Program-made: the position numbers and the translations under genes
From: an uncultured Clostridia bacterium
GTDB lineage: Bacteria; Bacillota; Clostridia; TANB77; CAG-508
Direction: 5' to 3'
Assembly (NCBI GenBank): GCA_934154515.1
Contig: CAKPGD010000007.1
Location: forward strand, 1-36,365
Length of the DNA: 36,365 nucleotides
In this document: piece by piece, positions 1 to 7,440 of the stretch
Position numbering within the stretch: position 1 is the stretch's first letter
Layout of the letters: each line of letters starts with the position of its first letter
The notes under the pieces: model-generated
Database searches by the model: none
What the model was told of the DNA's origin: nothing
What the model saw: only the letters and a program-made list of their open reading frames with translations

Positions 1-428
1 GAAAATATATAGATTTAATATTATAAATAGTAGGCATACTGTTATGTCTAACAACATCTAACTAAAATCTAACCAAAGTAAAGATAATTTACAAAAAAAG
101 CCTTAAAATTTAAAACTATTGTTATTACTAAAATTTATCAGAAAAGTAGCAAGATTTATTATAATTTCAAGGCTTTAAAGTCACTCAACATATTCTAAAC
201 AAGCACAAAGAATTTTTTCATGAAAACATGTTGAGTGCGTAGCAGTACTACATCGAAGAAAACTTGAAAAATAGGAACATTAAAAAATAACGTTAAATTA
301 ATAAAATAAAAACTAAATAAGGACTTTTTAATTAAAATAATTAAGGCCCTGTAAAAACAGAAAAATTTTAAAGAATATGAAAAATTTGAGTCATAATATT
401 TTTGAAGAAATATAAAAAAGGAGGAAAT
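1..428. other. Non-coding AT-rich leader region with two inverted repeats
   Basis: I see no credible gene in this stretch; the only long open frame (minus strand, 195-521) is a phenylalanine/isoleucine-rich AT artefact. Two inverted repeats are visible. One is a 14-nt pair at 97-110 and 163-176 (AAAGCCTTAAAATT against AATTTCAAGGCTTT, one mismatch). The other is a perfect 10-bp pair CACTCAACAT / ATGTTGAGTG at 182-191 and 228-237. Neither is followed by a T-run, so they do not look like simple terminators. They could be remains of a small mobile element or RNA structure. Confidence 0.5.
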
Positions 429-1115
429 ATGCGTAAACCTATTATTGGAATTGTAGCGAAACATTATTCTACATACAAAACAAATAAAATTGATACTTTT
501 ATAGGAGATGAAGTAAAACAAGCAATATTCGATAACGGAGGTATATCAATAGGAATCTTGCCTACTGAAGAACAAATTAACTATAGCAAAGATGAATTTA
601 AAGATAACTTGTCAAAAGAAGAAAAAGAAAATTTAATTGCTCAAATTGAGTTATGTGATGGAATTGTATTACAAGGAGGTCTTGAGACAGACAATTACGA
701 AAGTATAATTGCGAAATACTGTTATGATAATGATATACCTATATTAGGAATATGTGCGGGGCAAAATAATATTGCTAGGGCTCTTGGAGGAACAACTTAT
801 AAAATTCCTAATCCAGAAAAGCATAATAAATCATTTTATAAGTATGTTCATAGTATAAAAATAGATAAAAATTCAAAATTTTATAGTATAGTAAAAATAG
901 AAGAAATGATGGTGAATTCTATACATAAAAGAACAATAGAAAATTGTCCAATGCTAGATAAAGTGGCATTTTGTGATGATGGTTATCCAGATGTTATTGA
1001 ATCTAAAGATAAAAAGTTTTATATAGGAGTTAGATTTCATCCAGAAAGTCTATATAAAAAAGATAAGAAAATGAATAGTATTTTTAAAGAATTTATAAAT
1101 AGTTGTAAGAAGTAA
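429..1115 (+). CDS. Class I glutamine amidotransferase-like protein, peptidase C26 (gamma-glutamyl-GABA hydrolase family)
   Basis: A 228-residue cytoplasmic protein of the PuuD-like C26 family, which hydrolyses gamma-glutamyl amide bonds (for example gamma-glutamyl-GABA). Visible are the oxyanion-strand motif DGIVLQGG (77-84), the nucleophile elbow GICAGQN with Cys109, and the catalytic pair in VRFHPES (His204, Glu206), so the Cys-His-Glu triad is complete. The start is placed at ATG 429 because AAGGAGG (418-424) lies just before it; an in-frame TTG at 402 has no such site. Length fits the family. The true substrate cannot be read from sequence. A nitroreductase fragment follows its stop codon directly. 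Confidence 0.85.
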   Translation: MRKPIIGIVAKHYSTYKTNKIDTFIGDEVKQAIFDNGGISIGILPTEEQINYSKDEFKDNLSKEEKENLIAQIELCDGIVLQGGLETDNYESIIAKYCYDNDIPILGICAGQNNIARALGGTTYKIPNPEKHNKSFYKYVHSIKIDKNSKFYSIVKIEEMMVNSIHKRTIENCPMLDKVAFCDDGYPDVIESKDKKFYIGVRFHPESLYKKDKKMNSIFKEFINSCKK

Positions 1116-1259
1116 AAAATAAGAATAGAATTAATAGCAAAATTAGTGGGATATGAAAATATGGAATTAATATCAGCAATTTCTATAGGATATCCAGATC
1201 AAAGTTCTAAGCCAAGACCTAGAAAAGATTTAGATGAAATATTAGAATGGCATGAATAG
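1116..1259 (+). pseudogene. 3' remnant of a nitroreductase-family gene
   Basis: Directly after the amidotransferase stop, and in the same frame, about 47 codons read through to TAG at 1257-1259. The peptide contains LIAKLVGYENMELISAISIG (1131-1190) and then YPDQSSKPRPRKDLDEI. This matches the C-terminal end of nitroreductase/FMN-dependent oxidoreductases, where a GYPxxxPKPRPRKxLEE-type tail is characteristic. There is no start codon, ribosome site or FMN-binding N-terminal half, so it is a decayed gene tail. The amidotransferase may have been inserted here, deleting the front of the nitroreductase. Confidence 0.7.
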
Positions 1260-1296
1260 GGCATTAAAATATAGTCATATTAGAGAGGAGAATATT

Positions 1297-1839
1297 ATGG
1301 GAAAAGTCTTAAAAGTAAGAGAAGTAGGAGATCCTGTTCTTGAAAAAAGATGTGATGAAGTAGATATAAAAGACATAAGTAAAGATATTTTAGAAACAAT
1401 AGAAGATTTAAAAGCAACATTAGAGTATGGAACAGGACTAGGAATTGCTGCACCTCAAGTAGGTGTAAATAAAAGAATTATTGTAGTAGGCGCTAAAAAA
1501 GAAAAAATACAGTACAATGAAGCAGAAGAAATACCAATTACAGTGATGATAAATCCTAGTTGGAAGAAAATATTAGAAGATACAGACATACAATATGAAG
1601 GTTGTATGAGTGTGCCACAGATAAGAGGCAGAGTAGAAAGATATAAAAATATAGAATTAACTTATTACAATGAAGAAGGAGAGAAGATAGTAAAAGAAAT
1701 AAGTGGATTTTTTGCAAGGCTGGTACAACACGAGTGCGACCATTTAGATGGAATAATATTTTTAGAAAAAGTAAATGAAAAGGGTGGCTTTGCGACAGTA
1801 CAAAATTTGAATAAATATAAATTAAGAGAAAAAAAGTAG
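1297..1839 (+). CDS. def: Peptide deformylase
   Basis: Removes the N-formyl group from nascent proteins; a metalloenzyme acting at the ribosome. All three family motifs are present in the 180-residue product: GLGIAAPQ (47-54, normally GxGLAAPQ), EGCMS (101-105, usually EGCLS, metal ligand Cys103) and QHECDHLDG (144-152, metal ligands His145 and His149, catalytic Glu146). The start is ATG 1297, preceded by GAGAGGAG (1283-1290); an in-frame ATG at 1252 overlaps the nitroreductase remnant and lacks a good site. Length is normal for the clostridial type. It stands alone, without the fmt neighbour often seen in Firmicutes. Confidence 0.95.
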   Translation: MGKVLKVREVGDPVLEKRCDEVDIKDISKDILETIEDLKATLEYGTGLGIAAPQVGVNKRIIVVGAKKEKIQYNEAEEIPITVMINPSWKKILEDTDIQYEGCMSVPQIRGRVERYKNIELTYYNEEGEKIVKEISGFFARLVQHECDHLDGIIFLEKVNEKGGFATVQNLNKYKLREKK

Positions 1840-1850
1840 AAATAAAAAAT

Positions 1851-1895
1851 CCCTAGTTATAATATAAAAATTAATACATAAAATATAACTAGAGG
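1851..1895 (+). promoter_or_regulatory. Hairpin next to the tspO ribosome binding site
   Basis: CTAGTTATA (1853-1861) pairs perfectly with TATAACTAG (1884-1892). With one bulged A the stem extends by CC (1851-1852) to GG (1894-1895), which belongs to the GAGGTG Shine-Dalgarno of tspO. A transcript covering this region could mask the site. It is the weakest of four similar arrangements in the window. Confidence 0.4.
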
Positions 1896-1902
1896 TGAAA
1901 AA

Positions 1903-2361
1903 ATGAACAAACTAAAAATTTATTTAAAGTCAATATTAATACCTGTAATTATAGGTGGAATAGTTGGAATTATTATATCTAAATCTATTGATTATAATAA
2001 TTTACAAAAGCCATTTTTAGCTCCACCTAGTGCAATTTTTCCAATAGTATGGACTATTTTGTATATTCTAATGGGAGTATCATATGGAATTTTAAAAAGC
2101 AAAAATTTAACAGATAGACAAGTAAATAGAATATATTATATTCAATTAGCAGTAAATGCATTGTGGTCGATATTTTTCTTTTCTTTAAAATGGAGATTGT
2201 TTGCTTTTATATGGATTATAATGCTTGCTATATTAGTTATTTTAATGATAATAAAATTTTATAATAAAAATAAAATAGCAGGAATATTGCAAATTCCGTA
2301 TCTATTATGGATAATATTTGCATCATACTTAAATATTGCTGTTTATATTTTAAATAAGTAA
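1903..2361 (+). CDS. tspO: TspO/MBR family membrane protein
   Basis: A 152-residue integral membrane protein of the tryptophan-rich sensory protein / translocator protein family, known to bind tetrapyrroles and affect porphyrin handling and stress responses. Five hydrophobic helices can be traced: about residues 8-27, 44-62, 80-96, 100-119 and 126-149. The family signature PPSAIFPIVWTILYILMGVS in helix 2 and the N/L-W pattern around NALWSIFFF (83-91) are clear. The start ATG 1903 has GAGGTG at 1892-1897. A short hairpin precedes the gene and a long inverted repeat follows its stop. Its ligand in this organism is unknown. Confidence 0.92.
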   Translation: MNKLKIYLKSILIPVIIGGIVGIIISKSIDYNNLQKPFLAPPSAIFPIVWTILYILMGVSYGILKSKNLTDRQVNRIYYIQLAVNALWSIFFFSLKWRLFAFIWIIMLAILVILMIIKFYNKNKIAGILQIPYLLWIIFASYLNIAVYILNK

Positions 2362-2460
2362 AAAAATAAAAGTATTTTTTTATAGGAATAAAGTGTGCCT
2401 TTTATCATAAATGAATTATAAATGAAGAGTGCCTTTTAGAAAAAATACTTTTATTTTTTT
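2360..2460. repeat. Perfect 21-bp inverted repeat enclosing a 10-bp direct repeat
   Basis: The 21 bases at 2360-2380 are the exact reverse complement of 2440-2460. The 59-base spacer contains GTGCCTTTTA twice (2395-2404 and 2429-2438). The left arm starts on the tspO stop codon. The right arm ends in a run of seven T, so it can act as a terminator, but the long spacer with direct repeats is unusual for one and would suit a small mobile or regulatory element. Confidence 0.75.
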
Positions 2461-2597
2461 GAGTCTTATGATATAGTTTAAATATAAAAATTTAGAAAAA
2501 CAAGTATGTTTTTTATAAAAAACGAAGTTTATATACGAAAAACATATAACAAAATTAAATTTATATTACAAATTTTTGGTTAAAAAGAGGTGGAAAA

Positions 2598-3074
2598 ATG
2601 AGCAAAGTTGCTAATATGCTTAATATGTTACAAATACTTAAAGACGGAAAAATACATAGTATTCAAAACTTATCTGAAAAATTAGAAATATCTGAAAGAA
2701 TGGTAAGACAATATAAACTAGAATTAGAACAAGCAGGAATATATTTAAAATCAACAACAGGAAAATATGGCGGATATATGTTGGAAAACGAAAGTGACTT
2801 TCTAAAATTAGAAGATACTGTAAAAGAAGAAATGTATATAATAATAAAAAAAGCAATTAAAGAAAAGAAAAAGGTAGAAATTAAGTATAAGTCTATAAAC
2901 TCTGGAATTACAGAAAGAATAATACATCCAGCAGAACTTTTTTGCTATATTAATAAATGGTATGTAGCAGCATTTTGCGAATTAAGAAAAGAAATCAGAT
3001 TATTTAAATTAGAAAATATTTTAGAATATAAAGTTTTACAAGATAAATATGATGAAAATTTAATAAAAAAGTAA
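2598..3074 (+). CDS. Short HTH/WYL-domain transcriptional regulator
   Basis: A 158-residue DNA-binding protein. Residues 5-55 form a DeoR/HTH_11 winged helix (LSEKLEISERMVRQYKLELE is the helix-turn-helix, followed by the GKYGGYML wing). Residues 80-150 form a WYL-type ligand-sensing domain with the expected HPAEL, INKWYVAAFC and IRLFKLENI elements. Normal YafY-type WYL regulators are about 300 residues and carry a linker and a WCX tail; both are missing, so this is a condensed form rather than an obvious truncation, since it ends cleanly after the WYL domain. GAGGTGG (2587-2593) precedes ATG 2598. WYL proteins respond to nucleic-acid or nucleotide ligands; the target is unknown. Confidence 0.8.
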   Translation: MSKVANMLNMLQILKDGKIHSIQNLSEKLEISERMVRQYKLELEQAGIYLKSTTGKYGGYMLENESDFLKLEDTVKEEMYIIIKKAIKEKKKVEIKYKSINSGITERIIHPAELFCYINKWYVAAFCELRKEIRLFKLENILEYKVLQDKYDENLIKK

Positions 3075-3164
3075 TTGTGAAAAATATATTTCCTAAATAT
3101 ATGATAAAATTATTCATAAATGATGTAATAGAATTAAAAAGTATATTGTAAAGGAGAAAAAAGG

Positions 3165-3752
3165 ATGGAAGAAGTAATATTTGTAACACATAACAAGGGA
3201 AAAATAGAGTCAGCTAAAAGACAATTAGAGCAAGTAAATTTTAAGATATTTGAATATGAATTGGAAGAACCAAGAAGTGATGATATTAAATACATATCAA
3301 AATATAAAGTAATGGAAGCATATAAACTAGTAAATAAGCCTTGCATTTCATTAGATTGTGGATTTTGGATAGATGAATTAAAAGGTTTCCCAAGAGCATT
3401 TGTAAATTTTGCATTAGAAACAATAGGACTAGAAGGAATATTAAAACTTATGGAAGGAAAAGAAAATAGAAAATGTAGATTCACAGAATGTTTATCATAT
3501 TATGATGGAAAAGAAGTATATCAATTTATGGGAAAACATGAAGGAACATTAGCCAAGCAAATATTAGGAAATGATACAGATAGAAAATGGTCAGATTTAT
3601 GGTACATATATAAACCTTTTGGTTATGAAAAAACTTTAGCACAAATGACAGATGAAGAAAGAGCAAATAGAAAAGCTTATGGTTCAATAGATGCAATGAG
3701 AGAATTTGCTAAGTGGTATAAAGAAGAAAAAATGTTTTTGAAACAAATCTGA
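3165..3752 (+). CDS. Ham1/RdgB-type non-canonical purine NTP pyrophosphatase
   Basis: A 195-residue enzyme of the ITPase/Ham1 family, which hydrolyses dITP/XTP to monophosphates and keeps damaged purines out of nucleic acids. The N-terminal FVTHNKGKIESAK (6-18) is the nucleotide-binding T/S-x-N-x-G-K motif. SLDCGFWIDELKGFPRAFVN is the family D-x-G-L-x-V-x-A-L-x-G-x-PG-x-x-S/A segment in diverged form, with Cys and Phe-Trp where most RdgB proteins have SG-L. It is closer in style to the archaeal/eukaryotic branch than to classical B. subtilis YsnA. ATG 3165 follows AAAGGAG at 3149-3155. A hairpin downstream probably ends its transcript. Confidence 0.8.
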   Translation: MEEVIFVTHNKGKIESAKRQLEQVNFKIFEYELEEPRSDDIKYISKYKVMEAYKLVNKPCISLDCGFWIDELKGFPRAFVNFALETIGLEGILKLMEGKENRKCRFTECLSYYDGKEVYQFMGKHEGTLAKQILGNDTDRKWSDLWYIYKPFGYEKTLAQMTDEERANRKAYGSIDAMREFAKWYKEEKMFLKQI

Positions 3753-3856
3753 TAGAATTTGTAGTAATATAAATAAAGAAGAAAAACAAAAGAAATATAA
3801 TACAGATAATTTATTTAAAAAGCATAGTTCATTTATATAAAAATAAGGTATAATAC

Positions 3857-3908
3857 AACCTCCATAAGAATACAATTAAACAAAAGTATTCTTATGGAGG
3901 TTTTCTTT
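3857..3908 (+). terminator. Terminator-like hairpin whose 3' arm carries the spoIIID ribosome binding site
   Basis: AACCTCCATAAGAATAC (3857-3873) pairs perfectly over 17 bp with 3886-3902 around a 12-base loop and is followed by TTCTTT. The right arm contains GGAGG (3897-3901), the Shine-Dalgarno of spoIIID, and the ATG comes at 3909. A TATAAT lies at 3849-3854, so a transcript starting near 3861 would lack the first bases of the left arm, while read-through from upstream would contain the full stem. Confidence 0.8.
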
Positions 3909-4178
3909 ATGAAAGGTTACTCAATAGAAGAACGTGCTATAGAACTTGCACACTATATTATAGATTCAAAAGATACTGTAAGGGGAGCAGCGAAAAGATT
4001 TGGTGTTAGTAAATCAACAGTACACAAAGACTTAAGTGAAAGGATATTAAAAATAAATCCAGTACTTGCAGCAGAAGTAAGAGAAATTTTAGATGAAAAT
4101 AAAGCAGAAAGACACATAAGAGGAGGAATGGCTACAAAGTTAAAATATAGTCATATGAAAGAAGATAAAGCAGGATAA
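3909..4178 (+). CDS. spoIIID: Sporulation transcriptional regulator SpoIIID
   Basis: The mother-cell DNA-binding protein that modulates the SigmaE regulon and prepares SigmaK expression. The 89 residues match the family almost throughout: N-terminal YSIEERAIELAHYIID, helix-turn-helix TVRGAAKRFGVSKSTVHKDL (about 23-42), and C-terminal RHIRGGMATKLKY, the basic second DNA-contact region. Start ATG 3909 is chosen over the in-frame ATG 3894 because GGAGG at 3897-3901 serves 3909 and the shorter protein has the normal length. It is followed by a strong terminator and so is monocistronic, as in other spore formers. Confidence 0.97.
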   Translation: MKGYSIEERAIELAHYIIDSKDTVRGAAKRFGVSKSTVHKDLSERILKINPVLAAEVREILDENKAERHIRGGMATKLKYSHMKEDKAG

Positions 4179-4181
4179 AAG

Positions 4182-4226
4182 AAGCGGAACTAAATGGGCC
4201 TGACCCATTTAGTTCCGCTTTTAAAA
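4182..4226 (+). terminator. Strong rho-independent terminator after spoIIID
   Basis: A perfect 17-bp stem AAGCGGAACTAAATGGG (4182-4198) / 4204-4220 with a 5-base CCTGA loop, followed by TT and A-rich sequence. It is the most GC-rich hairpin in the window. Confidence 0.9.
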
Positions 4227-4327
4227 ATTGGATATAAATTTAAGATTTTCCTAAAGCTTTCCTAATATTTTTCACAATATTACAAAAAACGACATATCAT
4301 ATAATAGAAAACATATGAGGTGATATT

Positions 4328-5194
4328 ATGAATAATTTAAAAAAAGGAGAGTTTGTAGGAAGAATTTCATATAATAAAGATGTAATTTTTGAAATTACAG
4401 ATATAATAAAGACAAGCAATAATTATATATATATATTAAAAGGAGTTACAGAAAGAATAGAGGCAGATAGTCCGCCAGAAGATTTAGAAATTATGGACAA
4501 AAGAACAGTTACAAAGCGAATGAGAAGTATAGAAGAAAAAATATCAAAAAGAATAGAAAAGTGTTCAAAAGATGAGCAGTATAGAATAAAAAACACAAGA
4601 AAATTAAAAAATTTAATTGATGAAAAAAGAAGTTCAAAAGTAATATACACAGGTAAAATTCTTCATTTAGATGGAGACAAAAGATATGCAGATAAGTCTA
4701 GTAAATATTATAAAAGCCTTGGTTTAAATGCAGTTGTAAAAAATATTCCAGAAAATAAGCAGGCATTAGTTGTAAAAAGCCTTCTTGATAAATATAGACC
4801 AGATATATTAGTAATTACAGGACACGACGGAATGATAAAAAAAGGAACAGCATTTAACGATGTATATAATTACAGAAATTCAAGGCACTTTATAAAAACA
4901 GTAAACGTTGCTAGAGCGTGGGCAAAAGCAAATTCAAAAGATATAGCAATTTTTGCAGGAGCATGTCAAAGTTATTATGAAGCAATAATGTCAGCAGGTG
5001 CAAATTTTGCATCATCTCCCAAAAGAATAATGATAGATTTTATAGATCCATTAATTGTTGCAGAAAGAATTGCAATGACAGAAAATACAAAATACTTAAC
5101 AATAAAAGATATAGAAGAAGAGCTAAGAGACGGGAGAGATGGTGTAGATGGAATAGGTTCTACTGGAAAGAAAATAATAACTATAATAAGCTAA
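4328..5194 (+). CDS. yabG: YabG sporulation-specific protease
   Basis: YabG (peptidase family U57) is a mother-cell protease that trims spore coat proteins during coat maturation; in C. difficile it also processes germination proteins. The 288-residue product has the family blocks KGEFVGRISYNKDVIF at the N-terminus, KILHLDGDKRYADKSSKYYK in the middle, DILVITGHDGMIKK, and the catalytic-region block FAGACQSYYEAIMSAGANFA with conserved Cys and His residues. ATG 4328 follows GAGGTGAT (4317-4324). CATATAATA at 4298-4306 fits the SigmaK -10 pattern CATANNNTA but also contains TATAAT, so the sigma factor is undecided. yabG followed by veg is the gene order of B. subtilis. Confidence 0.95.
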   Translation: MNNLKKGEFVGRISYNKDVIFEITDIIKTSNNYIYILKGVTERIEADSPPEDLEIMDKRTVTKRMRSIEEKISKRIEKCSKDEQYRIKNTRKLKNLIDEKRSSKVIYTGKILHLDGDKRYADKSSKYYKSLGLNAVVKNIPENKQALVVKSLLDKYRPDILVITGHDGMIKKGTAFNDVYNYRNSRHFIKTVNVARAWAKANSKDIAIFAGACQSYYEAIMSAGANFASSPKRIMIDFIDPLIVAERIAMTENTKYLTIKDIEEELRDGRDGVDGIGSTGKKIITIIS

Positions 5195-5225
5195 ATATAA
5201 GCGTTTAAGAACTTAAATTACACAT

Positions 5226-5254
5226 TTGTAATGATATTGTAATACAACTGTAAT
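5226..5254. promoter_or_regulatory. Three TTGTAAT repeats at exact 11-bp spacing (candidate operator)
   Basis: TTGTAAT at 5226, TTGTAAT at 5237 and CTGTAAT at 5248; on the other strand these read ATTACAA. Direct hexamers in an 11-bp period are typical of PhoB/PhoP and other OmpR-family binding sites. It lies about 60 bases upstream of the veg -35 box. The regulator is not encoded in this window. Confidence 0.4.
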
Positions 5255-5313
5255 ATAAACCGCTAAATGCTTGAAAATACTAGAGTACAGAAAATGACAG
5301 AAGATGATTTATT

Positions 5314-5342
5314 TTGACAAAAAAGTATACTTATGATAGAAT
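5314..5342 (+). promoter_or_regulatory. SigmaA promoter of veg
   Basis: TTGACA (5314-5319), 17-base spacer, TAGAAT (5337-5342). A perfect -35 and near-perfect -10 fit the known very strong veg promoter of Firmicutes. Confidence 0.85.
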
Positions 5343-5373
5343 AAGCCTATCTTTAAGAGAGTAGGTGGTAGTT

Positions 5374-5658
5374 ATGATTTGCAAAAGTGATATAGCAAAT
5401 ATGAAAACTAATATAGGAGAAATTACTGGTAAAAAAGTTATAGTTAAAGGTGTACTTACTAGAAATAAAACTTTTGAAAAAGAAGCAACTATACAAAAAG
5501 CCTATCCTGAAGTTTTTACAGTGAAATATGAAGGTAACGAAAGAGACGTTTCTTATAGTTATAAGGACTTATTAACAAATACAGTTCAATTAGAAGTATT
5601 TGATGGAGAAAGTTATAATAGATTAGAAATCCCAGCAACAGTAAGTGCAAAGCTATAA
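5374..5658 (+). CDS. veg: Veg family protein
   Basis: A small (94-residue) cytoplasmic protein of the Veg/DUF1021 family, abundant in vegetative cells and reported in B. subtilis to stimulate biofilm matrix genes. The typical features are visible: N-terminal DIANMKTNIGEITGKKVIVK, a basic helix, and an SH3-like beta C-terminus with YPEVFTVKYE and VSYSYKDLLT. ATG 5374 is taken as start rather than GTG 5365, since GTAGGTGG at 5361-5368 is then spaced correctly. Placement between yabG and a spore-coat gene is conserved. A hairpin at 5690-5718 ends the transcript. Confidence 0.93.
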   Translation: MICKSDIANMKTNIGEITGKKVIVKGVLTRNKTFEKEATIQKAYPEVFTVKYEGNERDVSYSYKDLLTNTVQLEVFDGESYNRLEIPATVSAKL

Positions 5659-5689
5659 GATAAAAATAACAAAAGAAATATATAATAAA

Positions 5690-5718
5690 AAAATTCCTGT
5701 TTTTAGGAATTTTTTTTA
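5690..5718 (+). terminator. Terminator after veg
   Basis: AAATTCCT (5691-5698), short GTTTTT-rich loop, AGGAATTT (from 5705) and an eight-T run to 5718. Confidence 0.85.
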
Positions 5719-5769
5719 TGCCCGTACAATATACATTAGATAAGAGATTTTAGAAGGAGGTATATTGTT

Positions 5770-7293
5770 ATGTCAGTAGACACTGCAAAGCAAACACTAT
5801 GCATCAACCAAATGATAGGACAAAAAACAGATACTGCTATTATAGAAGAGGATTTTGTAGTTCCGGATATAAAGCCAGATATTTTAAGTGTAATAAATAC
5901 ACAAGGAACAGTATGCATTTATAAAAAGGAAATATTAGATGGAAAGCTAAAAATAGATGGGTGTATAAATACATATATCATATATTTAGCAGATGATGAG
6001 CAAATGGCAGTAAGAAGCTTAAATACAAGTTTAGACTTTTCACAAACAATAGATTTTGGTGCACTAAGAGTAGGAATGTTTGTGGATAGTAATATTTGTA
6101 TAAAGCAAATTGAATGTAGAGTGTTAAACGGAAGAAAAATAAATGTAAGGGCAATACTAGACATCGACTTAAAAGCATACTCAAATGAAGATGTAGAATT
6201 TATGAATGAAATTAAAAATGTAAATGATATACAATTATTAACAAAAAATTTCGTAATAGATTCTCTACTAGGAACAGGAAATACAAAAGTTTATGCAAAA
6301 GATACAGTTATAATAGATAACATAGATGAACTTTCAGAAATTATGAAGGTAAATGTAGAAATAAAAAACAGCGAAACAAAGGTAAGCTACAATAAAATTT
6401 TAGTAAAAGCAGATACAGAAGTAAAAATAATGTATTTAACTAGTGATAACAGAATATGTACAAAGTTAGCAACAATACCAATAATGGGATTTATAGATAT
6501 GCCAGACGTATCAGATGAAAACTTATGCGAGGTCAAATACGAGATAAAAAATATGCTTTTAAAACCAAACAGCATAGAAGAACATTCTATTTATGTAGAG
6601 ATAGAAATAGAAGTAAATACATTAGTATACCAAAAGAAATCACTAGATATGATACAAGATTTATACAGTCCAAGTATGGATTTAGCTTATAAACAAAGAA
6701 TTGTAAAAGCAATGTCAAATAAAGTTCAATTTAGAGATATGTGTTCAATAAGAGAAAAAGAAACAATTCCTGAAATAGGAAATGGAAGAATTTACGATGT
6801 AGACATCAGACCATATATAGTAGACAAAAGCATATTAAAAGATAAAATAGTATTTCAAGGTGAAGTAGAAGCAAAATTCATATTTGCCTCAGATAACAAT
6901 GCAAAAATAGACATGAGAAGCATAACAATACCATTTGAATATGGTATGAGCTGCCCAGATATAGACCAAAATTTTAGAGTAAACACAAACATAGAGGCAG
7001 GAATGAATGATTTTGTAATAATGCCAGACGGAGGAATAGACACAAAAATAGATTTAAATATTACAGTAGACGCATTTAGAAACGAAGATATAAATATAAT
7101 ACAAGAAATAGAAATTGAAGAAAATAGAAATATAGAAAGATACAGTGTAATAATTTATTTTGTAAAACCAGGAGATACTTTATGGAAAATAGCTAAAAAA
7201 TATAAGAGTACAGTGGATGCAATAAAATTATTAAATAACATAGAAGATGAAAGAAACCTACAAATAGGTCAGCAGCTATTTATACCAAGATAA
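5770..7293 (+). CDS. SipL-like spore morphogenesis protein (DUF3794/SPOCS repeats plus LysM)
   Basis: A 507-residue protein made of repeated DUF3794 (SPOCS) beta domains at roughly 1-150, 160-290 and 310-440, each starting near a VVPDIKPDI or YDVDIRPYI type strand, and a C-terminal LysM (about 456-506, VKPGDTLWKIAKKYKSTVDA ... LQIGQQLFIPR). This is the architecture and length of C. difficile SipL, which binds SpoIVA and anchors the spore coat. Together with the yabG neighbourhood this makes a coat-assembly role likely. AGAAGGAGG (5751-5759) precedes ATG 5770. CGTACAAT at 5723-5730 matches seven of eight bases of a SigmaE -10, but no convincing -35 is seen. It ends in a terminator hairpin. Confidence 0.85.
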   Translation: MSVDTAKQTLCINQMIGQKTDTAIIEEDFVVPDIKPDILSVINTQGTVCIYKKEILDGKLKIDGCINTYIIYLADDEQMAVRSLNTSLDFSQTIDFGALRVGMFVDSNICIKQIECRVLNGRKINVRAILDIDLKAYSNEDVEFMNEIKNVNDIQLLTKNFVIDSLLGTGNTKVYAKDTVIIDNIDELSEIMKVNVEIKNSETKVSYNKILVKADTEVKIMYLTSDNRICTKLATIPIMGFIDMPDVSDENLCEVKYEIKNMLLKPNSIEEHSIYVEIEIEVNTLVYQKKSLDMIQDLYSPSMDLAYKQRIVKAMSNKVQFRDMCSIREKETIPEIGNGRIYDVDIRPYIVDKSILKDKIVFQGEVEAKFIFASDNNAKIDMRSITIPFEYGMSCPDIDQNFRVNTNIEAGMNDFVIMPDGGIDTKIDLNITVDAFRNEDINIIQEIEIEENRNIERYSVIIYFVKPGDTLWKIAKKYKSTVDAIKLLNNIEDERNLQIGQQLFIPR

Positions 7294-7303
7294 AGTTTAA
7301 TAT

Positions 7304-7350
7304 AGAAAGAGACGTTTTATTACAATTAAATAAAACGTCCTTTTCTATTA
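7304..7350 (+). terminator. Terminator after the SipL-like gene
   Basis: ACGTTTTATT (7312-7321) pairs with AATAAAACGT (7329-7338); the flanking AGAAA/TTTCT extends the stem, and the descending arm is T-rich. Confidence 0.8.
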
Positions 7351-7440
7351 ACAAAATTTATGTATCAAGTTAAGTTGATTCTATTACCTTTTTGTAAACA
7401 AAACGCATATATACTAATATAATAAAATAGAGGAGAGATT

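Noticed and set aside
195..521. Minus-strand open frame of 108 codons
   Set aside because: Phe/Ile/Leu-rich AT-type translation, no ribosome site, overlaps the start of the clear amidotransferase gene.
3894..3908. Earlier ATG start for spoIIID
   Set aside because: It lies within the stem just before the GGAGG site and would add residues absent from the family.
5719..5754. Eleven-codon open frame starting at the ATG after the veg terminator
   Set aside because: No ribosome site and no known counterpart; probably chance.
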